Shown here: piece by piece, positions 30,300 to 42,124 of the stretch | Numbering within the stretch: the first letter of the stretch is position 1 | How the letters are laid out: every line of letters begins with the position of its first letter | Assembly (NCBI GenBank): GCA_030272585.1 | Contig: BSYQ01000008.1 | Location: forward strand, 4,836,001 to 4,900,000 | Length of the DNA: 64,000 bases | Source of the DNA: Bryopsis sp. KO-2023 | Lineage: Eukaryota; Chlorophyta; Ulvophyceae; Bryopsidales; Bryopsidaceae | Reading direction: 5' to 3' | Notes under the pieces: model-generated | What the model was told of the DNA's origin: nothing | The model's input: only the letters and a program-made list of their open reading frames with translations | Database searches by the model: none | Translations under genes and position numbers: made by a program

Positions 30300-33200
30300 T
30301 TGACACTTTATGTATTCAGAATCCTTTTCTCTTTGTATCTGATAAGCGGACTGCGCTTATCAGGAATTATTGTCAAAAATGACATGTCAATTGTTTCAAT
30401 TAAGTTTGCCACCCAGAACCAACAAATTGAAGTCGTCTCACCTGAAAAGAACAGGAAGCCAGGATGGGAAAAAGTGATATGAAATTGATCAGGTTGATGA
30501 AAGAGTGTGATAAATTCGGTCAAGTATTGCAAGGATTTGTCCAAAGGAAGGCTTTAGCCACAAACATGTACTGCTCTACGTGCGTATTGCATTCGTTCTA
30601 CATTTAATGCACAGACTCCGGACAATGTTGAATGGGGATACTACAAGATCGACAGCCCTGTGAGAGCCCCGTCGCAACGCTTCAGTCCCCATAATCAACC
30701 TGTTCAACTTGGGAGAAAACAGGGTCTGTGCCCATTACTCCGACCCCGTTACTCCGACTTCGTCCATGTCTGACATCGGGACACTCCAACCCGATGTCTG
30801 ACCTGCTCAAACAAGTCCGACTTCATTCAAATTCGTTTGTCGTACGCGGGAACGGAGGTCTCGCATACGCGGTTGAATCGCTGGGAGGGAATTGGGTTGG
30901 AGGGGGGCGAATCTCTGAAACGAAGCACAATGCAAGGGGCCGCGCGTTACAACAAACGAGCCCCCACCACATTGTCGCCAGTGCCCGTGGAATCTCGGAG
31001 TCCCGGACAATCTACGAGAAGCAATTAGGAATCGTTTGCTTGGAGCGGGGATGGACGTTGGCGCCGCCCTGAGAAACGTTGCGGTACTTTTGAGGGTTTT
31101 TTTTCGTGTTTTTTTTTTGGGGGGGGGGGGGGGGGGGTTCTAAAGGGAAGTAGCCACTCTCTTTTCAGCCTACAGGGTGGTGGTGTTTGATTGTTGTTCT
31201 ATTTTTGTCTTGTACTGACAGACTTCGACCATCCAGAAGCCATGGCCCCCATTTTTTCTTGCTAAAGGATGCCTGGGAAAAGTCATCCAAGAATATGACT
31301 GTTTGGAAAGAAGAAATATGAATCGTAGTGGAAATTGAGCCAGCAGTTCACCTCACTCATCCTGTAAGTTTCAACTGCAGCTAGCAGAGCATCTTTGGCC
31401 AACCTTTGGTGTTTGGTTGACTTTTCCTCTTCCTCCCAAGCCACAGCCGGTCTTCGAATTGCTGTAAACCAAGTGTTTTCAGCCAAAAACGCCACTTCTT
31501 GTCAGTCATGCCGCTCTCCAGAGCATGTGGGCATGTTTTTATGAAGAATTTCCCATGAAATTTGTGCGTGGCTTGTTTAGGGTCGAGCACATCAAGGTTC
31601 TACGAGTGCGTTATGATATCCAGAAAAGGGGTGGCCAAGAAAAGAAGGGATTGTTCGGAATGAAACATTGCTGAGTGTTGGAAGGTTGGGCCATACTTCG
31701 GTCTTTCTCAAGAACACCTCTTCAAGCAGGTAAAACAAAGTAATGAAAACAGTGAGTATTGCCTCCTGCCCCCTCTCCCCCCTTGAAGGGAAGAAAACAG
31801 AGCTCCCATTGGAATTTTGACCGCCGTCCACCCCCCTCCTGGAAAAGAGGATTCGTGCCGACAGTTGGCATTTTCTTTACAAATTGAGAGTGAGAAAAAA
31901 ACAAAGAGGAATGTCTGTGAGTCCATTACTTGATTTAACATCGAAATGGAGTCGACCTTGTACCTGGAAATCAGCTCAAATTTTCTGGGACTTTTTCCAC
32001 AGGTGTTCCAGCTGTTGGAGTCAGACTCGCAGTCAGGTATGTTTCTCCTTCAGGCAAAATATATAGAAAAACTCGCTTGCCAGATCTACAATCTTAAGAC
32101 CAAAAAACTATGAGTTTTTTTCTTCCTCTCGATCCTTTTGAGTGGGATTCATGGATGAGATCAAAGGGCTCCTCTATGTTGAACGAAATTGTAACATTCA
32201 ATGAGATATCGAAGGAGCCCTTGTGTTGAAATGATTCAAGATTGACTACATTCTACACAGACACATTCCTGCAGCATGGGTTATTTTTGGCATTTCTTCA
32301 GCTTTTTTTTTGCTGTTTTCTGGTCCTGTAAACAGGTGGTGATCGAATCATTTCTATGGGGTCTCTGGTTTTCCACATAAGGAATGAAGATTTTGTTCTG
32401 AACCAAAAATAAAACACGAAGCCAACAGAGCAAATCCAGACGTCAAAATCACCATGGAAAATCCTCGAGTGTTTATTTTGTTGCATTCACAAGTGCGTTC
32501 GGCTCTACCCAGTTTTTCTGCATATCAATTTTTGGAGGGTTGGCTTTGGTTTTTCACCCTCCCTTTGTCCTTGCTGGATGGGGAAACCGACTATTCAAAA
32601 ATTCTTCAAAAATGTAGTCGTTGGCTTTCTCTTTGGAAGCACCAATCAAAATTATACTCTGCAACAAAACAAACAAACAAGGTGGTGTGTTTCACTATTT
32701 CAAGTCAATGTTCAGTGTTGCTGTTGAACAATGAAGCCAATCATCACATTAAACTGCAAACAAACCTTCAAAAAGTGTTTGGCTATTTTCCTATCGCGCA
32801 GAGGGAAGCCACCCAGTAGCGAGCAATGTATTTATAGGGTTAATCAGGGGGAACGACATCTTAGTTGATTTTTCCTCCACAAACGCTCAAAGCAACCCCC
32901 CCTAAAGTGACCCTAAGGAATCCAAAAATTTCAGTTTCAAGAAATTTCAACGATTAATTTTCTCATTACGAGAAGGACACAATCGTTTCTTGCCCCAAAT
33001 CAATGCTTGTTTGATTAAGAGTCCATTGGTTCCTCAATACCTCGATAGCAAATTCCGTGGAAGGAAAGTTTTGAAAATGGGTTATTGTAGTCACAATGTT
33101 TCAAGCGTTTCATTGATTTAATAATCGTTCTCCTGGAAACCCCCTCTTCGCTCTGATTCAATCAGGAGTTGGGTGAGTTCATCTTTGCCCACTGTTCAAT

Positions 33201-34390
33201 TTAAATTCTGACCTTAATCCAAATCTTAGCTCGTTCGATCATTGCAGCAACAACGACATATTAGAAACCCAGATGAGCGCCCGCATATTTCCAATCAGGC
33301 TCTGCAATATCTTTCACATTCTCAACCAATTTCTTTGCCACAACTTCTTGTGTCTCTAAGGAATGGACTCTCCTTGTGCATGGTTGGAATGTCCAGCTGC
33401 CAGCAGAAAATATGGCTGATAAAATGTCTAACTTTTAATTGAGTTTGTATGTTTGGTGGCATTCATATCACCATGGGCCTCAGGTTTCCTTTCAGTGATT
33501 CCATCCACATCTCAATTGACCGGAGGTTCGCAAAGCAGAATTTCAGGGTGTAAACTCTGGAGGGTTTGTTTCATGAATGCAATAGATTTCAACAACTTGT
33601 TTCTCTTGTTCCTTTGGTTTTTCGGGATCAATGTTTCAAAAAGTGATATGATACGATACGAAAAAACAATATTTCAGCAGTCTGTCGAAGCATCTCAAAC
33701 AAGTATTGCAGAGGCTAAACCATAGCGACTGGAAATGAGCCTCCATGACAATGTTGCCTTAACTAAAATCAATTTCCTGCAGTGATATTTTTAAGGAGAC
33801 TGTCTACAGTTTCATCAATCAGAGAGTTCGCAAATGCTGGTCCTGCGATTCCATGAGGGTTTCGGCATTATTATTAGGGTTTGGGGGTTCTGCAGCCACT
33901 CCGGGCAGCGTCACCTCCACAACCCCTAATGTGTTTTCAAATTCTGGGCCTACCACCGGCCCTGGATCCTTTGCAAGGCTTTTCAATCTGTTTTTCGATT
34001 TTGCGATTTCACCGCGATTTGGAGAGAGCAATACTTCACCCTCAACATTATGGAAATGGTTGGATAACATTGTGTGATGAATGGGGCAAGCATGTGCAGG
34101 TGCTTGGGCAATGCAGTTAATTAAAAAAAAAAAAAAGAGAGAGAGAAGGTTGGATCTCAGAGAAGAAGAAAAAGAAGATGTATATTGGGATTTAAAAAAA
34201 AAAAATGAAAAGTTGTGTCGGTTTTATTTGATCAGGTGTCGATGGGCACTTTGGACTAGTTTGGATTTTCTTGGGTTTTTGGTGCTCCCCCTCCCCCCTC
34301 AGGAGAAGAAAAAAAAAAAAGCAATTGGGTAGAAAAAAAAAATCTAGTTGACATTGGTCCTTTAGAAAAAAAAGGAAAAAAGAAGATGTG
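30300..34390. other. Gene-poor region
   Basis: About 4 kb with no gene I can support. Short splice-bounded open stretches exist (for example minus strand near 31300-31580 and both strands at 33820-34077) but none shows a domain or a joinable neighbour. It contains the T10-G19 tract. Confidence 0.4.
31109..31137. repeat. T10-G19 tract
   Basis: Ten T followed by nineteen G. Related T-then-G tracts occur at 12433-12461, 26981-26999 and 61612-61634. Confidence 0.95.
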
Positions 34391-34842
34391 ATTTCTGGCG
34401 GGGCTCCTCACCAAGGCACCGTCTCACGCACCATTTCCCCCCGTCCCAGCCCCGATTAACCCCCTCGCCAAATCTTTTACCCCCACCCCCGTGCCAGCCG
34501 AAGATGAGCCATGTAGCCCGGAGCCCTGGAGCCCTTTCACTGGAGAGCTGTCTCGAACGCTTTCCACCCAAGAGAAGATCATGTGCCACGGTATGTTATC
34601 TCATTGCTTGATTTTTTTTTTCTGTCATGCTTGTTATTGAATTTTATTTTTTAACAATCTATTAACGCCTCAAAATTTTGAATGGGGCAAGGGAGGACCC
34701 TCCCTTGCCCCACCCAACAGGTGCCATCAAAGAGGAGAGCCTATGAAGACCAAAGCCAATGAAGATTGAAGATCGAGCCCTCAAGGAGCGCATAAAACGG
34801 AGCCCCCGACAGAGCCCCCGGTGCGTGGGACCTGGTGGGGAG
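34391..34842 (+). repeat. Exon-intron-exon cassette, copy 1
   Basis: First of three homologous cassettes on the plus strand (also 37063-37530 and 39632-40117). The 5' exon-like part is open through to the donor at 34591, encoding FLAGLLTKAPSHAPFPPVP, NPLAKSFTPTPVPAEDEP and CSPEPWSPFTGELSRTL. The intron (34591-34720, GTATGT...CAACAG) is 130 nt and holds a 13-bp-stem hairpin at 34684-34711. The 3' part reads GAIKEESL then stop. The proline-rich product matches no family. Confidence 0.75.
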
Positions 34843-37062
34843 CCCATTCACCGAAACAAAAAAAAAAAACAAGGGGGGAAGGGGAGGGAAAGCGAGTGTT
34901 GAGAATTTTAGATTAGAATAATACAGAAAAAAATAGTTGAAATTATGAGTGAAATCCCAAGGGGGAAAAAGAGGATATTTTTTCTTTGGGTCTTCTTTGA
35001 GCTATGGGAGGAGAAGTGGAGCTGAGTGAAAATTCCAGAAAAAAAAAGGAAAGGATGGATCGACTAGAAGGAATTTTTTTTGAAGATTATTATTATTTAC
35101 GCGTTTCAAGAAGGACCAAGCAATGGAGTGCTTCACATACGGGCAATAAGGTGAGTTCTGCAAGCTATATCATGATTTCTTCAGTGGTTTATTTTTTTAT
35201 GCTTTTTCCCTGTGCTTCCTTTTCAATGTGTCAATATTTGATTGGCAATCACACAGGCATGCATGTTTCGCCCAGATTCTGAGCTCTTTGATTGTACATT
35301 CATTATACCCAAACAGTGAGAAGGGTTAACTGGAGCATTTTTTACCTGAATTCTTGCAGGTGTGTCGGCAAGTGAGGAACGTATGCGGAAATTGCACGTA
35401 AAAAGACTGAGAATTTGGTGAAGAGGAGCACCTGGGGCCTGTCTGTGAAGGTACCTTCTATATTGCAGTGAATGTTTTGGTGTGATAGGTAAAAAAGTCC
35501 CTCCAGATCTGGCAGAAATCACAGTGAAGAAACTGGATATTTTTGTGTTTATTCAAGGAACCTATAAACTTGGAACAGAAAGATGTACAATTCGACTGAG
35601 CTGTGTATCCATGGATGCTCACAGTTTCATTGCCCCCATATTGTGGAGCTCAGGTTTCATGGTGTTTCTGGAGCGAAAAAATGTGGCAGAGTTTTTCATG
35701 ACAACATGCTCTAAAAGCATGCCGCTGCCAGCAATTTTTGGATGATGGAGGAAGTCTGATGGAAAGGGTTCCACAATCCATGCATGAATCTAGTCAAAGG
35801 ATATATTAAAGGCAGCCATCCACCCCTGATGATTGCTCGTAGAGCGTGCATGGAAAGGGTTCCACTTGTATTTCCTTCAGGTAAATGGGTGGGTGGATGG
35901 ATGGAATCTTGGGATGATATCTAACACTCAAATTCACTTGTCCATGCTTTTATTTTCTCATTTTTCATATTTTTTTTTGGCAAGAAGCAACGGTTCTTAC
36001 TTACTTTCCAAGAGATGCAAAGTGAAGCACTCCCATGACCAGATGGAGCATGCAATGGAATGAACCAGCATTTTTTTTTGGGTGGGGGTTGGAAATTTTT
36101 GTTTTTTTCCAGCCTGCACCCAATGCTTTGTTGTGATATCCACATACAAAAAAGAAAAATCGTTTGGAAGTCGATCAAATTCTGACCTTTTGAAGTGGTG
36201 GTGGGTCTAAAAGCCGAAGCAACCAAAAAAAAGACAAAGCCCAAAAAAAAAAAAAAAGATGACCCACATGAACTCAGGAATTTGGTGTGCTGTGGTTTTG
36301 AGCAGGGTGGGCACATCGTACAGAATAAGCGAGACGCCTTTTGTTTTGAATTGCCAGCTCTCCTGGACGACTTTCAGGATGGGAAATATTATCTCCAAAA
36401 ATCAGGGTTCCGTGGCGGTTTTGAGGGCTGCAGCCATTGCCACATCCGCATCTGCTAGCGCTTACATATCCTTGCAGGGTTGTCGAAACTCTGTGTGCTG
36501 AGGGAGGGTGGTGCACTTAATTGGCAGAAGATGGAGCGATCGGCACAATTCTATTTTTCCTTGGAAGGAGCTGGCTTGGGAAAACCGAATTGGGAGTAAC
36601 TGGGTTGGTTGTTTTCGTCCACATGTCAGGCGTGTGAAAATGGATTCATGGGAAAAGAAAAGGAAGTGAAAGGAGAGAACCATAGGGATGGATGGTGTTT
36701 GATTTGAGGAGGATTAGGAATTTTATTGGGTTGGTGGCAAGCCGAGGATTCACTCCCCTTTGTTATTGAGCGGAAAAAAAAAGGACGCCCTGCTGACTTT
36801 GTGAGATATGATACTAGGAGCCAGGGAAAAAATCCTCTGAAGGTCAAGCATAAAAGGGAAGAAAGACGTTCAAAATTTTATCCAGAAAGATGGCAAACAT
36901 ATTGAAGCAAATCTGAACATTTGAGGGATTAGATAGATGGCATTGGGATTGAGGAGGCTTGTCACCAGAGGGGGATGCCCCCCTCCCCCCCAACAAGAAA
37001 AAGAAAAAGGGAAAAAGGAAAAAAAAAAGATTCTACAAAAATCATTAAAAAAAAAGGTTTGG
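34843..37062. other. Between cassettes 1 and 2, no firm gene
   Basis: Contains an open plus-strand stretch at 35482-35745 (VKKLDIFVFIQGTYKL, APILWSSGFMVFLE) that could be an exon, with no domain recognised. The rest is purine-rich spacer. Confidence 0.35.
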
Positions 37063-37530
37063 GTTTCTGGCGGGGCTTCTCACCAAGGCACCGTCCCACG
37101 CACCATTTCCCCCCGTCCCAGCCCCGTTAACCCCCTCGCCAAATCTTTTACCCCCATCCCCGTGCCAGCCGAAGATGAGCCATGCAGCCCCGCAGCCTTG
37201 GAGCCCTTTCACTGGGAGGCCGCTTCGAGCGCCTTCCACCCACCTTGACTCATGTTCTATGGTAAGTTTCTCTCCTGTTTTTCTGCTGCTTTTTTTGGTT
37301 TTCCTTTTTTATTTTGAACACAACAATCTATTAACGCGTTATGTGTGTACTGGGGCAAGGGGGTTATCCACCTTCTTGCCCCACCCAACAGGTGCCATTC
37401 AAGATGAAGATTGGAGCCAATGAAGATTGAAGATCGAGCCCTCAAGGAGCAGCAAGTAAAACGGAGCCCCCGACAGAGCCCCCGGTGCGTGGGACCTGGT
37501 GGGAAGTCTGGGTATGGGTGGGTGGAGCGC
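37063..37530 (+). repeat. Exon-intron-exon cassette, copy 2
   Basis: Closest to copy 3. The intron is 37262-37391 (GTAAGT...CAACAG), again exactly 130 nt, with hairpin arms GGGGCAAG and CTTGCCCC at 37352-37382. Relative to copy 1 it has lost one base in CCCCG(A)TTAACC, which shifts the exon frame. The 3' part reads GAIQDEDWSQ then stop. Confidence 0.78.
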
Positions 37531-39631
37531 CGGAACCCAAAAAAAAAGAAGGGAGGGGGGGGGGGCAATTAGCAGAAAAAAAAAAGTATAGAGATTGATG
37601 TTTTTTAAAAGAAAACAGGAAGAAAGAAGGGAACCAAAGAAAAAATAGTCTTAAAAAATATATATATATGGAAAGCGGATGTGGAAAGAAGATCATTTTG
37701 ATGTTGACTGAGATTGAGAGCTGGACCTGGAAAAACATGGAAGGAAAAAAAAAAGGATTGTTGGGTGTTGGATCTGAAGTTGCGCTTTGGAGTGCTCATA
37801 TCTGGAGGTCGAGGTAAGCACCGTTAATTCAATCAAAATTTTCAGCCTCCTCTGGATTTTCACTTTTTCTGGCATTTTCTCTTAAAGTGCTTGTGGATAG
37901 ACTTCATATACATATGTTTTTCCAGTTGTGTTTTTTTGGTATTTTGTTCAGGCCTGCATCATCTAATATAGCCACACATTCTTATTGCTGTTGTGTGTTG
38001 ATTTTCAGATGGCATCCGCTGGATGGATGGAATTTTTGCCAGGGGTGCCAATGCACCAGATGAGCTGAGCAACAAAGTATATCCAGAGGGGGTCATTATC
38101 AGTTTCTCGTTCAATCAATATGATCTGCACCAAGCCTTCTCAAATACTCAAATATCAACAGTCGTTTTCTTATCATATCAAATCATGCCAATGTGCACTG
38201 CTGTTAATTCCAAGTTTTCAACGTCAATCTCTATTTTCTTTCCTATTTTTTTTCGTATAAGAAATCAAGAGTTCTTCAAGGTCTCTTCCTCCAGCTCGCA
38301 ACTACGTTTCTCGACTCCAGCTCTATCAATGTTCGTCGTTTCTTTCTCCTCCGTGATTTCACATTTTTTCTGCATAAAATATGCATTTATGCTTTCAACA
38401 TTGGATGTTATTTGGTCCATACTCAACCAAAGGCTTCTCTGGCCTTTGTCAAGAAATCATAAATTCTTTGAGCTTCCCCTCATTTCAAGAGAATATCCTG
38501 CTGCTGGATTTTCAGAGAATTTGTCCTTCTCAATCTCCATGTTCAAGAAAGATGGAAAAAAAAATAAACTTGTTTCTTTGTGCAAGCATCCATATCAAGA
38601 GTTTGTTTATTTTTATTTTAAATTGCCTGGGAATCTGCAACCTGGAGAAGTCCATCAAAAATGTAGTTTCGTCCCAGGAGGGATTTTATCTTTAGAAGGT
38701 GAGACTTGGTTTCTGTCTCAAAATTTTGAAAACCTCAATTTAATGATCGCGAACTTGACGAGGAAAAAGTATGTATTTTTCCATCCAACCATCCTTAGAA
38801 ATTGCTTCGATGTTTCTGCTTTGATTCTTTTTTTTATTACTTTCCAGCCATCATGTGCACTGCCATGTTTTTCTGCATTTGAAATGAAATAATTGATCAT
38901 CTCCTGAAATCAGGCCTTCTTCAATTTTTCAGTTGTTTCTGTAGGGCTGCTACTGCCTTGATCGATAACGGGCCGTGGTCAAATTTACTGAGGGTGGATA
39001 CATTGGAAGGAATTTTTCCTGGGGCCAGGGAATTAGTCAGACACCTATCCCAGGAGGAGAAAATTAACAGCAAAAAGAATAATAGACAAAAGTGATTGGG
39101 TATATTTCTGGAAGGATTCGGGAGGGCAGGAAAGATAAGAAGAATAAAAATGACAAAAATTTTCATCTTTGCAAACAAAAAAATAGTGAATGATGGTGTG
39201 AATTGGATGCAAAAATAGTGATTATCTGGAGAAAAAAAATAAAATTGAATAAATGTTTGGATTTTGGCCAAGACACGTGCGATGATTCACTCCCCACAAT
39301 TTTTAAGGAAAAGAAAATTGGAAGGGTAGATTTCTTTCGCTTTTTGCTTGGAAGAGGATCGGATATGAGACAAAAAAATGCTCACCACCAGAGTCAACCC
39401 GGAAAAAAAAAAAAAAAACCATATTGCTAAGATGAAAATAGGTGAGGATCAAGAATAAACTCAAGAAGAAAATGGGGTTAGATCAAACGCTTGTTTCTTT
39501 GTGAGGGTTGAGGAGCGCGTGTCTTAGGTTCAGCCCCCCCCCCCCCCCCTTCTGAACACACACACCTGTTTGTTTGTAAGAAAAGAAAATGAATAAGATA
39601 GATGTTTTCAATTGAAAATAAAGGTAGAAAA
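37531..39631. other. Between cassettes 2 and 3, no firm gene
   Basis: A plus-strand exon-like start after TTTTCAG at 38009 (IRWMDGIFARGANAPDELSN) and a donor-like CTGGAGGTCGAG/GTAAGC near 37803-37814 are present. Neither could be tied to a domain. Confidence 0.35.
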
Positions 39632-40117
39632 AAAGGTTTGGGTTTCTGGCGGGGCTTCTCACCAAGGCACCGTCCCACGCACCATTTCCCCCCGTCCCAG
39701 CCCCGTTAACCCCCTCGCCAAACTTTTACCCCCATCCCCGTGCCAGCCGAAGATGAGCCATGCAGCCCCGGAGCCCTGGAGCCCTTTCACTGGGAGGCTG
39801 CTTTGAGCGCCCTCCACCCACCTCAGCGTCATGTTCTATGGTAAGTTTCTCTCCTATTTTTCTGCTGTTTTTTCTTGTTCTCTTTTCTGATTTTGAACAC
39901 AACAGTCTATTAACGCGTTATGTGTCTAATGGGGCAAGGGGGTTATCCACCTTCTTGCCCCACCCAACAGGTGCCATTGAAGAGGAGAGCCCTCGAAGGT
40001 TGTAGCCATTGAAGCCACTGAAGCCCTTCAAGGAGCAACAAGTAAAACGGAGCCCCCGACAGAGCCCCCGGTGCGTGGGACCCGGTGGGAAGTCTGGGTC
40101 TGGGTGGGTGGAGTGCC
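39632..40117 (+). repeat. Exon-intron-exon cassette, copy 3
   Basis: Intron 39841-39970, 130 nt, hairpin at 39931-39961. It shares the lost base with copy 2. The 3' part reads GAIEEESPRRL then stop. Downstream, CATCTGGAGGTCAAG/GTAAAT near 40402 repeats a motif found after copy 2. Confidence 0.78.
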
Positions 40118-42124
40118 AGAAACCTATCTAGAGAGAAAAAAAGGGTCAGGTGTTTAGAGAGGGGGGGGGGGGGGGGGTAAAGAAAAAGAAAGAAGTAAAT
40201 ATCAGGTTCAGAAAAATAGGAAAAAGAGATAAGATAGGGAGTGTAAAAAAAAGCAGCCGAAAATCTGTGGGGAAGAAAAAGAAATTAGCGCAAGATATGG
40301 AGCAAGATTGTGGAGATCTGCAAAGGGTGTGGATCGAAAAAAAAAAATCCATTGAACTGTACTGTGAAGAGAAATAAATTTTCGAAGAGGCAAGAGAACA
40401 TCTGGAGGTCAAGGTAAATGTGCAAACGCTTTTGTGTTCTTTCTTGTCTGTTTTTCATTGCTCAACCTTTTAGAATGGCTCTTGTTCAGATTCAGGTTTT
40501 GTGTGCTTTGCCATTCAGTGATGGCAATGTTTCAATTTTCAGGACTTGAGGTTTCATAGTCTGCCAATTTTTGCCCAGGCCAGTTAAGATTGAATGCATT
40601 TTGATTTTCATAGGTTTCTGGAGCACAGAAGAGCACCGCAGGGGACAGCTGTGCAATGGCCATTCCTTGTATAGCTCATATCAGCTGCCGCTTTTTCGGT
40701 AAATCAAGCAAGTGTCAATGAAGCAGAGCAGAAAAACAACCCATTAGGGATGGACAGATTGCCTTCAGTAGAGAATATAAAAAAACAGAAAGCCACAAGC
40801 AAGCATCGCACGGAAGATCAAGAATAAATCGGAGGTAAGTTTTTGAAATGGGTTCATGTTCAAGTCAGCCTGTGTGTGCATTTGAATTCCACTGATCTTT
40901 TTAAAATTGAAGCATTTTCTCGGTTTTTCCAGATTTCCACCCTTCTGATAATAACGAGACGGTCCGGGAGCAATTCGAGGCCCCAAAAACTTCACAATAA
41001 ACAACATGTTACTTGAAGGTATCATCGCTTTGGTTTTCAATTCTCTCCAATTGTGAGGTGAGCGACGAAGAATGTGCAGGTGCATTTGAAAACTCGAAAG
41101 CAAAAGGGGGATTCACGGACACTTGATAACATGTCCTTTCTTTTCTTGCTATGGGGGCTGAGAACCCAGGAAGATTTCACAGTTCATTTATGAATATTTT
41201 TTGTTCAGTTATGGTGAAGAAGGATTTGGTGGCTTTGCTGTATTTTCCAGAAATGGTGTCAAGATCTGCCAGGGATGGTGTCTTAAGGTTCATGGCTCAT
41301 GCAATCAGTTGCCATATGGTGGATATGCTGAGGTCTATTCTGGAGCAAACCAGGAAATCGAGCATAAAGGAGATAGAGAAGGCAAATGCATCTTTTTCGG
41401 TGTTCTTTTCTTATTTGTGATAATGCATCTGCTTGATTCTTTTGTGATTTTCTTTTTGGAGGAAGAGTAAGGATGGGTGAATATGGGAGATAATACGTTA
41501 CTGTCACTGGTTTGTTTGGAAGAGTGCAAGGAAAATGTCAAAATTTAAAAAAATTAATTGAGACATAAGGACAGGGCGATTCTTTTTGGTCGATAATTAA
41601 AAAGTTTCTATGCTTTGCCAAAATAAACACCCAAATATGTCCTGTTTCCGAGTATTGACTGACCTTTCAGTTGCCTCGATCTGGTGTCATTAATTTTATT
41701 GAATTGAGTGCAATCTTTGCACACCAAGGAGCATGCACATTTTTGTCGCGACTGATAATAAACTATTGAAAACTATTATGCCAGACAGCAAGCTCCACTT
41801 CATTTCTTAAAATATGCAAGTGATACAGCTTTACAAAAACTCCACATTTGTAGCTATTTTTCGGGGAAAATTTTTGGGTGATGCATTTCTTGCAAGATAT
41901 GGTGGGGCCGGGGTGAGTGGATGACTTTATGGATAAAGTCCAGCACATTACGCTGCTAATTCCGGAAAGAAATCTCAGGGGATTCAGTGATGATGCACCA
42001 AAGAAAATCAGAACGAGAGGGAAAACCAGGGAAAAATGAAAATTCTCTCCTACTCCTCGTTTCTCTTTCTTATTAATGGATTTTTTTATTGGGGACAGAG
42101 CATCAAAAAAAATTAAAATAAACA
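40118..42124. other. Intergenic, one exon-like stretch
   Basis: G17 tract at 40161-40177. An acceptor TTGTTCAG at about 41209 opens into YGEEGFGGFAVFSRNGVKIC and KVHGSCNQLPYGGYAEVYSG, which looks protein-like but matches nothing I know and has no joinable partner. Confidence 0.35.

Noticed and set aside
31300-31590. Minus-strand stretches with HKFHGKFFIKTCPHALE and AVAWEEEEKSTKHQ
   Set aside because: Two alternative frames, no recognisable family and no joinable exons.
33819-34077. Overlapping open frames on both strands
   Set aside because: Both look mildly protein-like, neither has splice partners or a domain, so a choice cannot be justified.
36379-36501. MGNIISK start resembling an N-myristoylation signal on +
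   Set aside because: The 40-residue frame is Ala/Ser-rich, has no recognised domain and overlaps equally open frames on the other strand.
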